Source of the DNA: Cannabis sativa
Taxonomy: Eukaryota > Streptophyta > Magnoliopsida > Rosales > Cannabaceae
Reading direction: 5' to 3'
Length of the DNA: 64,000 nucleotides
NCBI RefSeq assembly: GCF_029168945.1
Contig: NC_083610.1
Coordinates: 76,003,580-76,067,579, forward strand
Shown here: piece after piece, positions 54,611-64,000 of the stretch
How the letters are laid out: the number at the start of each line of letters is the position of its first letter
Numbering within the stretch: position 1 is the stretch's first letter
The notes under the pieces: generated by a model
The model's input: only the letters and a program-made list of their open reading frames with translations
What the model was told of the DNA's origin: nothing
Database searches by the model: none
Made by a program: the position numbers and the translations under genes

Positions 54611-57600
54611 ATGGATAAAGTTTTATGTTGGAATGTTCGAGGAGCCAACAATACCAAAAAACAGAGTCAAATAAAGCAATTTATTTCGGCTCATCATGTG
54701 GGTCTTGTTGGGCTTCTCGAAACAAGAGTCAAAGCTAAGAAGTTGGGGGCTTTGTACTCTAATGTCCTTACCGGTTGGTGTTTTACTTCGAATCTACCAT
54801 GGCACAAAGGGGGTAGGATTGTGATAGCTTGGGACCCGATGGTGTTTCATGTAAACATCATTAGGTGCTCGAGTCAATCAATGCATTTTTTTGTTCAGAA
54901 TGTGGGGGGGAAATTTACTTCCTACATTACATTTGTGTATGCATTCAATGATCAGCAGGGTAGGAAATTGTTATGGAAGGAGCTTCAAGAGTGTTTCACT
55001 ACTGAGAATTGGCTTCTTTGTGGGGATTTCAAGGATATTCTCACTAAGGATGAAAGGATCGGTATGAGGGTTAAGTTTTAACCTGACAGGGATTTTATTG
55101 ATTGTGTGGAAAGATGCAATATGGAAGATGTTAAATACACGGGCTGCTATTATACATGGAATAATAAACAGCAAGGGGAGGATCGAATTTATTCGAAGCT
55201 TGACAGATTCTTGGCTAATCAAGCTTGGCTAGAGACTTACACTACAGCTGAAGTCCTCTTCCTAAATGAAGGTACTTTTGACCATTCTCCTGGACTTTTA
55301 TCTTTACATCTTGATATGAATACTGGGGAAAAAACATTCAAATATTTTCGCATGTGGAAATCTCATAAAGACTATGAAAGAAGAGTGAAAGAAGTGTGGA
55401 ACTTACACTACCATGGGACCAAAATGTATCAACTTGTTTGTAGACTTAAAGAACTAAAGAAGATCTTTAAAGACTTCAACCAGGAAGGGTACTCGGATGT
55501 ACATTCTGCAGTTCTCGAAGCCAGGAAATCTTTGGAGATATGCCAGAATTCTCTCAGAAATGATCCTCTTACTGCAGATTTACAAAGCAAAGAACTTGAC
55601 GTCAGAAAGGAGTTTATGCAAAGGCAGGAGGATTATCAATCCATGCTTCAGCAAAAATCCAAAATCACTTGGATTAAGCATGGAGATGATAATTCATCCA
55701 TCTTTCATGCTAGCATCAAAGGGAGAAGAAGGAAGAATAGAATTCTATCTATAGAGCAACAAGATGGTACTAGAATAGAGGAGCCTGGTAAAATTACTGA
55801 TGCATTCTTGGCATACTACATGGATCTGTTGGGGTCTACATTGGAAAATAGAAGAAAAGTACAAAGCAAGATTATGATGTTGGGGCCTACTGTGACACAA
55901 CAGCAAGCAGAGTTTTTGAATGGTAAATTTACTTACGAGGAAGTGAAACATGCAGTGTTTGATATCCCTGGGGTTAAGGCTCCTGGAGCAGATGGATTTT
56001 CTAGTTACTTCTTTCAAGATAATTGGGAAATTGTGGGGAATGTAGTCAGTGAGGCTGTGCTATCCTTCTTGGAAACTGGTCAGATTCTGAAAGAGATAAA
56101 TTCTACAGTCTTAACCTTGGTGCCAAAAGGGAAATGCCCTAATACAGTGAAGGATTTTAGACCAATTGCATGTTGCAATGTGATCTACAAGGTGGCTACT
56201 AAACTCCTTTGTACTAGACTCAAACTTATCCTCCCTAATTTAATTGCTCAGAATCAAGGGGGATTTGTTAGAGGAAGGTATATTGGACACAATATAATGG
56301 TTTGTCAGGATCTTCTTAGACATTATGGGAGGAAAGCAAACAAGCCTAGCTGTATGATTAAGCTGGACCTCCAAAAGGCTTATGATACTTTAGAATGGGG
56401 TTTTCTTGAGGAAATTTTAGTGGCCTTTAAATTTCCTCCTCAGTTCATTCACATTGTGATGAATTGTGTCAGAACACCTAAATTCTCTCTAATGTTCAAT
56501 GGTGCCTTACATGGATTCTTTGCTTCAAAGAGAGGTTTGAGACAAGGGGATCCCATTTCTCCACTATTGTTTGTTCTAGGGATGGAGTATCTCACTAGAA
56601 TCATGAGGAGAATTGGATTGAAACATGACTTTAGATTTCATGACAGATGCAAGGAGCTTCAGCTAAACCATCTAAGTTTTGCAGATGATGTTGTACTTTT
56701 TTTCCATGGAGATTTCAAAAGTGTCTTATATTTGTTGCAGGGCCTCAAACTTTTCTCGCTATCTTCAGGGCTTTTTCCCAATGCATCAAAATCAGCTATA
56801 TATTGTAGTAACATGCCTGAGAATGAATTGAACAGGATAATTGCAATATCTGGATTCACTAGACAAGAGCTACCATTTACATACTTGGGAGTACCGATTG
56901 GTGCAAAGAAAATATCAAGCAAGGATTGTGCCATCCTTGCTGAAAAAATGACAGGTAGAATCAGAACATGGAGTACAAGACACCTCTCTTTTGCTGGAAG
57001 GGTGGTATTGATCAATTCGGTCCTTCTCTCCATTCATTCTTACTGGAGTCAAGTCATGCTATTGCCTAACAAGGTGATTAAAGAGATTGAAGCTATATGC
57101 AGGGCCTTCCTTTGGAAAGGGCAACATGCTTTCCAAGGGGGGGGGGGGGAGCCATTGCTTGGGACACAGTTTGTCAGAAAAAATCAGCAGGGGGAATTGG
57201 ATTTAGAAGAGTCAAGGAATGGAACATGGCTGCCATGGTCAAGTATATATGGGCTGTAGCGAAGAAAGAAGAAAACCTATGGGTTAAATGGGTTCATTCG
57301 GTGTACATCAAGCAGAAAAATTGGTGGTGCTATCCTATTCCAATACATGGAAGTTGGTATTGGAGAAGGATTGTAGCACTAAAAAATCAGGTATGCACCC
57401 TTGTAGATACTGCTCGTTTTGAAACTGAAACATATCATATTGCAGCAGGATATTCTCTATTTGCACCTGTCCATGAGAAAAAGAGATGGTGTGATCAGGT
57501 ATGGGGGAGATTCAATGTGCCAAAGCATAATGTTATCTTTTGGATAGCTATGCATGGAAAATTGAGAACAAAAGATAGACTACACAAGTTCGGCATTGTG

Positions 57601-57981
57601 GAGAACAGCTGCTGTAATCTTTGTAACAGCCATGAAGAGTCTCTAGAACACTTGTTCTTTGAGTGCAGCTGGTCTAAACAATGCTATGAACCTATTGCCG
57701 ATTGGCTTGGGTGGAAGCCGACTGATACAAAGCTGTCCAGGGTGACAAAATGGATCCAAAGAAGCAAGCTAAGTACTTTCAAGAGGAAAGTTATGGCTGC
57801 TGGTCTTGCGAGTTTGGTGTACAACATATGGAGAGGTAGAAATGAGGCAATATGGCAACAAAAGATAATGATAACAGCCCAAGTGACAAGCCAAATTAAA
57901 GTGGTAGTGAAACAAAGAATAGCTCTTGTATGGCCAAAAAAAGTAACCAAAAAGGATGAAGATTGGTTCAACACTTTGTAA
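54611..57981 (+). pseudogene. LINE ORF2 (endonuclease + reverse transcriptase + zf-RVT), one nonsense codon and one frameshift
   Basis: It starts MDKVLCWNVRGANN, the apurinic-type endonuclease start, with GLLETRVK and LLCGDF. TAA at 55079-55081 interrupts the endonuclease in frame, and the frame resumes with DFIDCVERCNMED. RT blocks follow: LVPKGK, DFRPIACCNVIYK, QGGFVRGR, KLDLQKAYDTLEW, KRGLRQGDPISPLLFVLGMEYL and the catalytic FADD at 56678-56689. At the 13-G run (57137-57149) the frame shifts. It continues as SAGGIGFRRVKEWN and a zf-RVT domain with CNLCNSHEESLEHLFFEC, to the stop at 57979-57981. No RNase H domain. With only these two lesions it is relatively young. Confidence 0.9.
57137..57149. 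repeat. 13-G homopolymer at the ORF2 frameshift
   Basis: An uninterrupted run of 13 G lies exactly where the LINE ORF2 reading frame changes, so slippage or sequencing error probably made the shift. Confidence 0.9.
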
Positions 57982-58085
57982 ATAATTTTGTATAGAATAC
58001 TAAGGCCTTACATTCTTGCTTGGTGCTTCTAGGTTGTAAAAAAGATTGTTTTGTGTAATGAATTGCTAATTTATTAAAAAAAAAA

Positions 58086-58690
58086 TTATTTACTAAATAT
58101 TAAAACTCCATAAAATCAATTTTTTTTAAGTCTATTCACCATATTTTTAAATTATAATAATTATTGTTATTATTATTATTATTATTAAGACAAAAAATTC
58201 TTTGGTGTGTTGCATATATAGAATTTTAATTTGTTTTATTAAAAAAAAGTCATTATTATATAAAATAAATAGGATGGTGTTGAGAAAAATATTATTTACA
58301 TTTAATTAAAAATTTAAAATTAAAAAATTATTTAAATAAATATTTATTAGTAATAATAATAATATTTACAATATAATAAATATCATAATCAAATAAATAT
58401 ATAATTAAATTAATTTAAATTATATATTGTTTAAATGTATAACATGATAAATTAATTTAATTCAAATTTATATATATATGTATATCTAATAATCATTAGA
58501 ATAAAAAATTAAATATACAATCAAAATTGAATTTGAATTTAGATTTAAAATATTTAAATAAAAATAATAAAAATTACGATTAAAACATAATAATAATATT
58601 ATTATTTTTTTATGCAACAATAATAATTGAAATTTAATTATATTATATTTTTTTTTTTGTAAAAAATCATATCTTTATATATATATATAT
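58086..58690. other. No gene recognised, very AT-rich
   Basis: A/T runs and TA-rich words only; the interval from the LINE tail to the first paired TIR element holds no recognisable motif. Confidence 0.5.
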
Positions 58691-59625
58691 GGAGGAGGTT
58701 TCAATGGTTACATTAAATATGTAATCATTATGGTTACATTTTTTTAGCCATCAGATTATTATTAAATGATTGTGATTAATTTAAAATTAAATAATAATTA
58801 ACTTATAAACTAATAGTCACCTAATAATTTATTTTTTTTTATAAAACTTTAATGAAGATTAATTATATTTTAAAATTAAATTAATTATTTTTTGTAATTT
58901 ATTATTTAATAAGGATCTTTTAGCAAATTTTTTTACCCTTAAATTATTAAATTTTTTATAGCAAAACTCTTTATAATTTAAAATTATACACATATAATTT
59001 TATACTTATAACTTTAATTTAAAATTATTACACTTAATTATTTAGTTTTTTTATTTAAATATTTAAAAAGTAAAAAGTGATATAGGTTGAATGTATTTTC
59101 TAAAAAACAATAGCTAAACTCCTCTATCTTTTTTTTTTTTTTATAAGGAGTCATTTACTCAAAAAATAAACCAAAGTCAAAAAATAAAGTCAAGCTCCCC
59201 AAAAAACGAAGGAACCTCAAACTCAAATAAAAAAACTCATACTTAGTTCTTCTAGTTATAAAAAAATAATTTAATATCATTTAAAAATTTATTATACAAG
59301 AAGAGAATTCTAATTTATGTAAAAAGAAGTCTAATTTTTGTAAAAAAAAAATGAATTTTTATTGTGAATATTATAATTAAATAGCTTAACTGTTAAAATA
59401 ATTTTAGTAGGATTTATATAAAAAATTATATATAATTATTAATTGCTAAAAGGTCTTATTAAATATTCAATTTATTATTTTAAGAAAATAATTAATTATA
59501 ATTAATTGATTGTAAAAAAGAAAATTTTACATATGGGTAACCTGCTATTATAAGTAAAAAAAAATTGTAATAAACCATGATGGTTACAATAAAAATGTAA
59601 ACATTAAGTAATCACCCTTACATTT
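58691..59625. mobile_element. TIR element, copy 1 of a pair
   Basis: The left end (GTTTCAATGGTTACATTAAA...) and the complement of the right end share TTTACATTTTTATTGTAACC-like inverted termini. The interior (GATTATTATTAAATGATTGTG, AGGATCTTTTAGCAA, GAAGAGAATT) is collinear with the element at 61450-62352. No protein motif. Confidence 0.65.
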
Positions 59626-60242
59626 ATATATATTAAAAAAATTATTTATGTATAACAAAAATACATATTTTAATTATATATTTACTAGATGGTTTTTCTG
59701 GGTTGAATTTGTAATATTTACTTTATATATTTATTTTCATGATGTTTTGTTCTATTTTATTATTTTTTTTTAAATCTTTCTATTTTATTACTTAATAATA
59801 TTACTTTAATTATTTCAAACTTTTAATTGCATTACACTTGTAACAATGATATTTTTATAGGGTATTAAATTTAAATAAAATGTGATATTCAATTTTTACG
59901 TACTTTTCTTCATATTTTTAAGTTAATATTAAAAAGTAGATGTGTAATTAGATATTCAATTAAAAAAAACCGATCTAATCTAATTAGTACTTGAATCAGA
60001 TTGGATTGTATTAAATGTTGAGGTCTAATTGAATCGAATCGGATGATAATTTTCTAAATTCAATTACTAATTGGATTAGATCAGATGAAGAGAAAAATAT
60101 TGGATTGGATCATATGCCCAACCTTAATAAGAGCGGTGAAGTTGACAATATTACACCAACAATAATATAACTAGTGAATTGTTTAACAAAATCACACTTA
60201 GCCATTATCTTAAACAAAATTTCTTGGAAAAAATTACATTAG

Positions 60243-61067
60243 GGGCTCGTTTGGTACGCTATATAAGGATCGTATTGTATTAAATAATAAATAACACTAT
60301 ATTTGAATGAAACAATATATTGTATTAATTATTACAACCAAAATTTTTAATACAATGTAAGTTGAATTATTTAGTACATAACGAATGGTTTGTATTAGCT
60401 TGTATTATAATATTTACAAAAGATTCCGGTCAACCCCATTCTTTGAGTCGAACCCAAACCCAGACCTGGACCCAGACGCGGACCCTGACCCAAACCTGGA
60501 ACTTGGACCCAAACCAGACCTGAACTCGGGGCCTGGACACAGAACCAGATTAGGGACCCGAACCCAGACCTAGGACCCAAGACCAGGGAGCCAGACCGGG
60601 ATCGAACTCGAACCCGGGACTTGGGCCTATACCTAGGACCCAATCCGAACTCAGACTCGGACTCAAAATCGGACTCAAACCCAGAACCCGAACTCGAATT
60701 CGAACCTAAACTCGGTACTGGACTTGAGACTCAAGACTCGAACTTAGGACCCAAGACTCAAACTCAGTCCCGAACCCAGACTTAAACCCGAACCCAGACT
60801 TGGACCCGAGACCTAGGACTCAGACCCAGACCTAGACCCGAACCCAAGATCCAAACCCAAGACTGAACTCGAACCTAGGACCCGTGACCCGACCCGTAGT
60901 CGGTGTTGGGGTCAAGTTTATTGAAAATATATTACAACTTTACACAATCTATTAATACAAGTCAATACCAAACGTAGTACTGTATTAAATAATATTAATA
61001 CAATACAATACAATAAAATACAATCTAACACAATACAATACAATACACGACATACTAAATGAGCCCT
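60243..61067. mobile_element. TIR element (GGGCTCGTTTGGTACG-type) carrying a large minisatellite
   Basis: The left GGGGCTCGTTTGGTACG and right end CATACTAAATGAGCCC are inverted. The arms hold complementary ATTGTATTAA / TTAATACAAT and CAATACAATACAATA words. The core is the GC-rich repeat listed next. A target duplication (TAG/TAA) is not convincing. Confidence 0.7.
60425..60900. repeat. GACCCGAACCCA-type minisatellite
   Basis: About 475 bp of degenerate 6/12-bp units such as GACCCGAACCCAGACC and GGACTCGAACTCG. It is about 60% G+C in a region otherwise about 20%, with C and A on the plus strand and almost no T runs. Both strands stay open in some frames, giving artefactual Asp/Pro-rich or Arg/Gly-rich ORFs. 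Confidence 0.92.
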
Positions 61068-61449
61068 AAAAGTGCCTCATGCTGAATTCTGATGCCAAGA
61101 TAGAATGGCAGAATGATAGAACTGATCTGCTTCAACAACTTAATAACAGTATAGAATCTATATATATATATATAAAAAGGAGATCATGAGACGGTGATGT
61201 GGCCGTCTAAAATAGCTTAATTATATTCTATTCTTTTTCTCTTTTTTCACATTTTTAATCACATTAGCTATTAATTAATTCAATAAGTAATAAAAAAAAC
61301 CTCAACTCACGTTTTTAATTCATAATGAATTTTTTTAAAAAATTAGTCTATTTTTCAAGATTTTTAAAAAATATAAATATCTATAAAACGTAAGTATAAG
61401 GTTATTATTTTTAAATATGTATATCTCCAACTAACTTAAAACTATAAGT

Positions 61450-62352
61450 ATAAGAAAAAGGTTTTAATGGTTACATTTTTATTGTAACCATCGTGGTTAC
61501 ATTTTTTAAGTTATTGGATTACTATTAAATGGTTGTGATTAATTTGGAAATTAAATAAAGATAAATAATAAATAACTTGTAACATGAAAGTAACCTAATA
61601 GTTTATTTCCTTATAAAACTTTAATTAAGATTAATTATATTTTAAAATTAAATTAATTATAATTATTAATTAATTTTTTGCAATTTATTACTATAGAAGG
61701 ATCTTTTAGCAATTTATTTTTTACACTTAAATTATTTAAAATTTTATAGCAAATTTTTTTGTAATTTAAAATTATACACATATAATTTCATAATTTAAAT
61801 TTTATTATACTTGTAATCTTAATTTTAAATTATTACACTTAATTATTTAATTTTTTATTTAAATATGTAAAAAGTAAAAAGTGAAATAAATTGAAGAGTT
61901 TTTTAGACAAAAAAAATGGCTACACTTGTTATCGATTGACTAGCTTGAGGCCTCATACATAGTTCATCAAATTGTAATAAAATAATTAAATATCATTTAA
62001 AAATAATTAATCATTTAAAAATTTATTATAAGAAGAGAATTTTAATTTGTGTAAAAAGAAGTTTAATTTTTGTAAAAAAATAAATTTTATTGTAAATATT
62101 ATAATTAAATGGCTTAATTGTTAAAATAATTAGAGTAAGGATTTAAATATAAATAAAAAAATTATTTATAAATATTAATTGTTAAAAGAGATCTTGTAAA
62201 ATATTTAATTAATGACTTTAAGAAAATAGTTAATTTTAATTAATTAATTCTAAAAAATGAATGTTTACCTATTAGTAACTTGCTATTACAGGTCAAAGAA
62301 AAATGTAACCATGATGATTACAATAAAAATGTAACCATTAAATAGTCACTCA
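61450..62352. mobile_element. TIR element, copy 2 of a pair
   Basis: The inverted termini are about 45 bp, centred on TAATGGTTACATTTTTATTG and the repeat of GGTTACATTTTT. It is collinear in direct orientation with 58691-59625, with small indels. No clear target duplication; ends approximate. Confidence 0.68.
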
Positions 62353-62821
62353 TAAGTATAAATATATAAATATATGACTAACGGTTTTGTCTTTATTTAA
62401 TTTTTTTTTTAAGGAAAAACTCTAACTAAGTCTAAATTTTTTTGTTATCAATAATAATAAATTAGCTTATTAATTTAAATTACTACTAATAATAATAACT
62501 TAACTAATTAATTAAATCAAATTGCTAATTATTTTAAAAGGTAAGTTTGAAATTTCTAAAAAAAAAAACATGTAAGTGTGAGAAAAATTATTTTGAAATT
62601 AATTAATTTTGATAATGGTAATAAAAATAATAAATTAACTAATTAATTAAACTAAAACCATATATATTAATTAATTAAATCAAAATTATGCATATTATAT
62701 ACATAATAATAACTTTAAAATTTATTATATATAAATAGATTTTTAAAGATAGTAGTAGTCGATTTATATAATATATTAATGATTAATTAAGAACAATAAT
62801 TATAAATATTTGACACTACTA

Positions 62822-63269
62822 CTGTAGAACCTCTATTTAATAATACTCTATTCAAGAATAACCTCTAATTTGTTATAAAAAAAATGAAGTCCCAATTTAG
62901 GCCAGTTATAAATAAGAATAACCTCTATATTGTAATTAGTTATACATTTTTTAAGTCCCGTATTAATACAATATACATCTATATAAGAATAATTACATCT
63001 TAAAAAAATATGTACATATATTTTATAAATTTATTTATGCAGAATTAATAATTTTATTTCAAATTATAGTACATGTATAAATATTATATGTACTCGAAAA
63101 TAATTCTAATATAATATAGTATTAAGAATTGTTTATTGGTAATTTTGTTGCATTGATATTTTTTGATATTTTAATTTTTTTTTCAAGTGTAACTCTATTT
63201 AGTTATAACCTCTCAATTAAAATATTATTTTCTTGGTCCCAAGTATATTCTTGAATAGAGGTTCTACTG
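62822..63269. mobile_element. Emigrant/pogo-like MITE with TA TSD
   Basis: The left CTGTAGAACCTCTATT and the complement of the right CAGTAGAACCTCTATTC are near-identical to the CAGTAxAACCTCTAT terminus of Emigrant-type MITEs. It is flanked by TA on both sides (62820-62821 and 63270-63271). AACCTCTAATTTGTTATAA and AACCTCTATATTG repeat inside. Confidence 0.82.
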
Positions 63270-63810
63270 TATATGTAATATGTTGCTATCTTTCATACAA
63301 AAATACAATTCAAACATTGGTTATTGTGTAATGCTAATTTTTTTTTCTTATTATTATATATTGTTATTTGTAATTGTTGAACAAATATGTAAGTTATATG
63401 TTGGATTGTATTGTGTATTTATAAAAAAAAGTATGAAGAGAAGACGATGATACACTCATATTTATTATTTTTCGAAATCAGATTGTAGTTTTTTAATCAT
63501 TCATACCTCTTATTCAAAGAAAATGAAAACAAAAAATTACATTTTACATTAATTTAATATTTATAACAACCGCACGAAGGGCAGATGTGTTGACTAGAGT
63601 TATTTTTCTTTTTTCTCCTTAATTCTCTCAATTTTTTAATATTTTATTAAAGCATAAATTTACAAATTAATATTTTACTATTATTTTAATAAATTTTCTA
63701 CAAAAATGTCTATTAAATTAATTAGTTTTTAAAAAATACATAATAAAAATAAATTAAATTAAATAATTATTCAATTATTTATATATATGTATTCATAACT
63801 ATATATATAT

Positions 63811-64000
63811 ACTAGCAAAAAGCTAAGTGCGAGGCACGTATACTAAATTTTATACTAGTTTTTTTTTATGTTATTTGAAAGTGATATAATTAAAAGTTAA
63901 AGAAAAAATATTATTAGTTATTAGGTGAAATTATTATTATGTGTATCTAAATATTATAGTTTATAATGTTGTCAATTAAAAGTGAATATCGAATGCAATA
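63811..64000 (-). mobile_element. 3' end of a second Helitron, continuing past the window edge
   Basis: On the minus strand the element ends GTGCCTCGCACTTAGC...TTTTTGCTAG followed by T, with a GTGC-CTC-GCAC hairpin. The next 100 bp match the 3' end of the Helitron at 53310-53440 in inverse orientation. The 5' part lies outside the window. Confidence 0.7.

Larger units (their letters stand above)
53812..58085 (+). mobile_element. L1-type LINE, 5'-truncated, with A-tail
   Basis: It contains ORF1, ORF2 and a 3' tail ending GAATTGCTAATTTATT plus about ten As. ORF1 starts in mid-domain (VCYVLGSNPP), so the 5' end is truncated at about 53812. The 5' flank AAAATTATT and 3' flank after the tail (AATTATT) give only a weak possible target duplication. 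It is the best preserved element of the window and the reference for the antisense LINE at 1-3520. Confidence 0.9.

Noticed and set aside
60385..60643. Asp/Pro-rich and Arg/Gly-rich ORFs in the 60.4-kb repeat
   Set aside because: Repeat-derived open frames with no start context or homologous domain.

Overview
The window is nuclear DNA of a flowering plant, most likely a eudicot. The evidence is spliced genes with GT-AG introns, AT-rich intergenic DNA, and plant-type transposons throughout: Ty1-copia and Ty3-gypsy LTR elements, L1-type LINEs, TRIM, MULE-type MITEs, a Helitron and an Emigrant-like MITE. The species cannot be fixed from the sequence alone.

Three host loci can be supported. (1) 20584-22472 (+): a three-exon GT43 glycosyltransferase of the IRX9H/IRX9-like type, a Golgi enzyme of xylan backbone synthesis. 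(2) 28364-35262 (+): a ten-exon tocopherol cyclase (VTE1/SXD1 family, 503 aa), the plastid enzyme that closes the chromanol ring of vitamin E. All ten exons join in frame. (3) 37456-35794 (-): a four-exon alpha/beta-hydrolase facing VTE1 tail to tail, broken by what looks like a 4-bp insertion late in exon 1. These loci have no evident shared pathway.

The rest is mostly transposon. 1-3520 holds an antisense LINE cut by a MULE-type MITE and by copies of one LTR family (start TGTTGG, about 1.9 kb). That family recurs at 1455, 3521, 8864, 39222 (reversed) and 46201; two copies are solo LTRs with perfect 5-bp target duplications. 4272-8863 is a gypsy-type LTR with a tRNA-iMet-like primer-binding site, followed by unusual broken ORFs. 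12.3-16.9 kb is a dense cluster of MITEs and a rearranged TRIM. 24.0-24.7 kb is a 5'-truncated LINE with a 21-bp target duplication. 25.5-27.46 kb is a reversed gypsy-type LTR. 38.6-44.6 kb looks like the 3' part of a Tat-type gypsy element with an antisense extra ORF. 44.9-48.5 kb is a decayed copia pol interrupted by a CACTA-like fragment that is itself interrupted by a solo LTR. 51.2-53.4 kb is a Helitron. 53.8-58.1 kb is a nearly complete L1-type LINE. 58.1-64 kb is AT-rich with MITEs, a GC-rich minisatellite and the end of a second Helitron.

No tRNA, rRNA, CRISPR or bacterial-type feature was seen. Exon boundaries were read by eye from splice sites, reading frame and recalled family conservation; no database search was possible.
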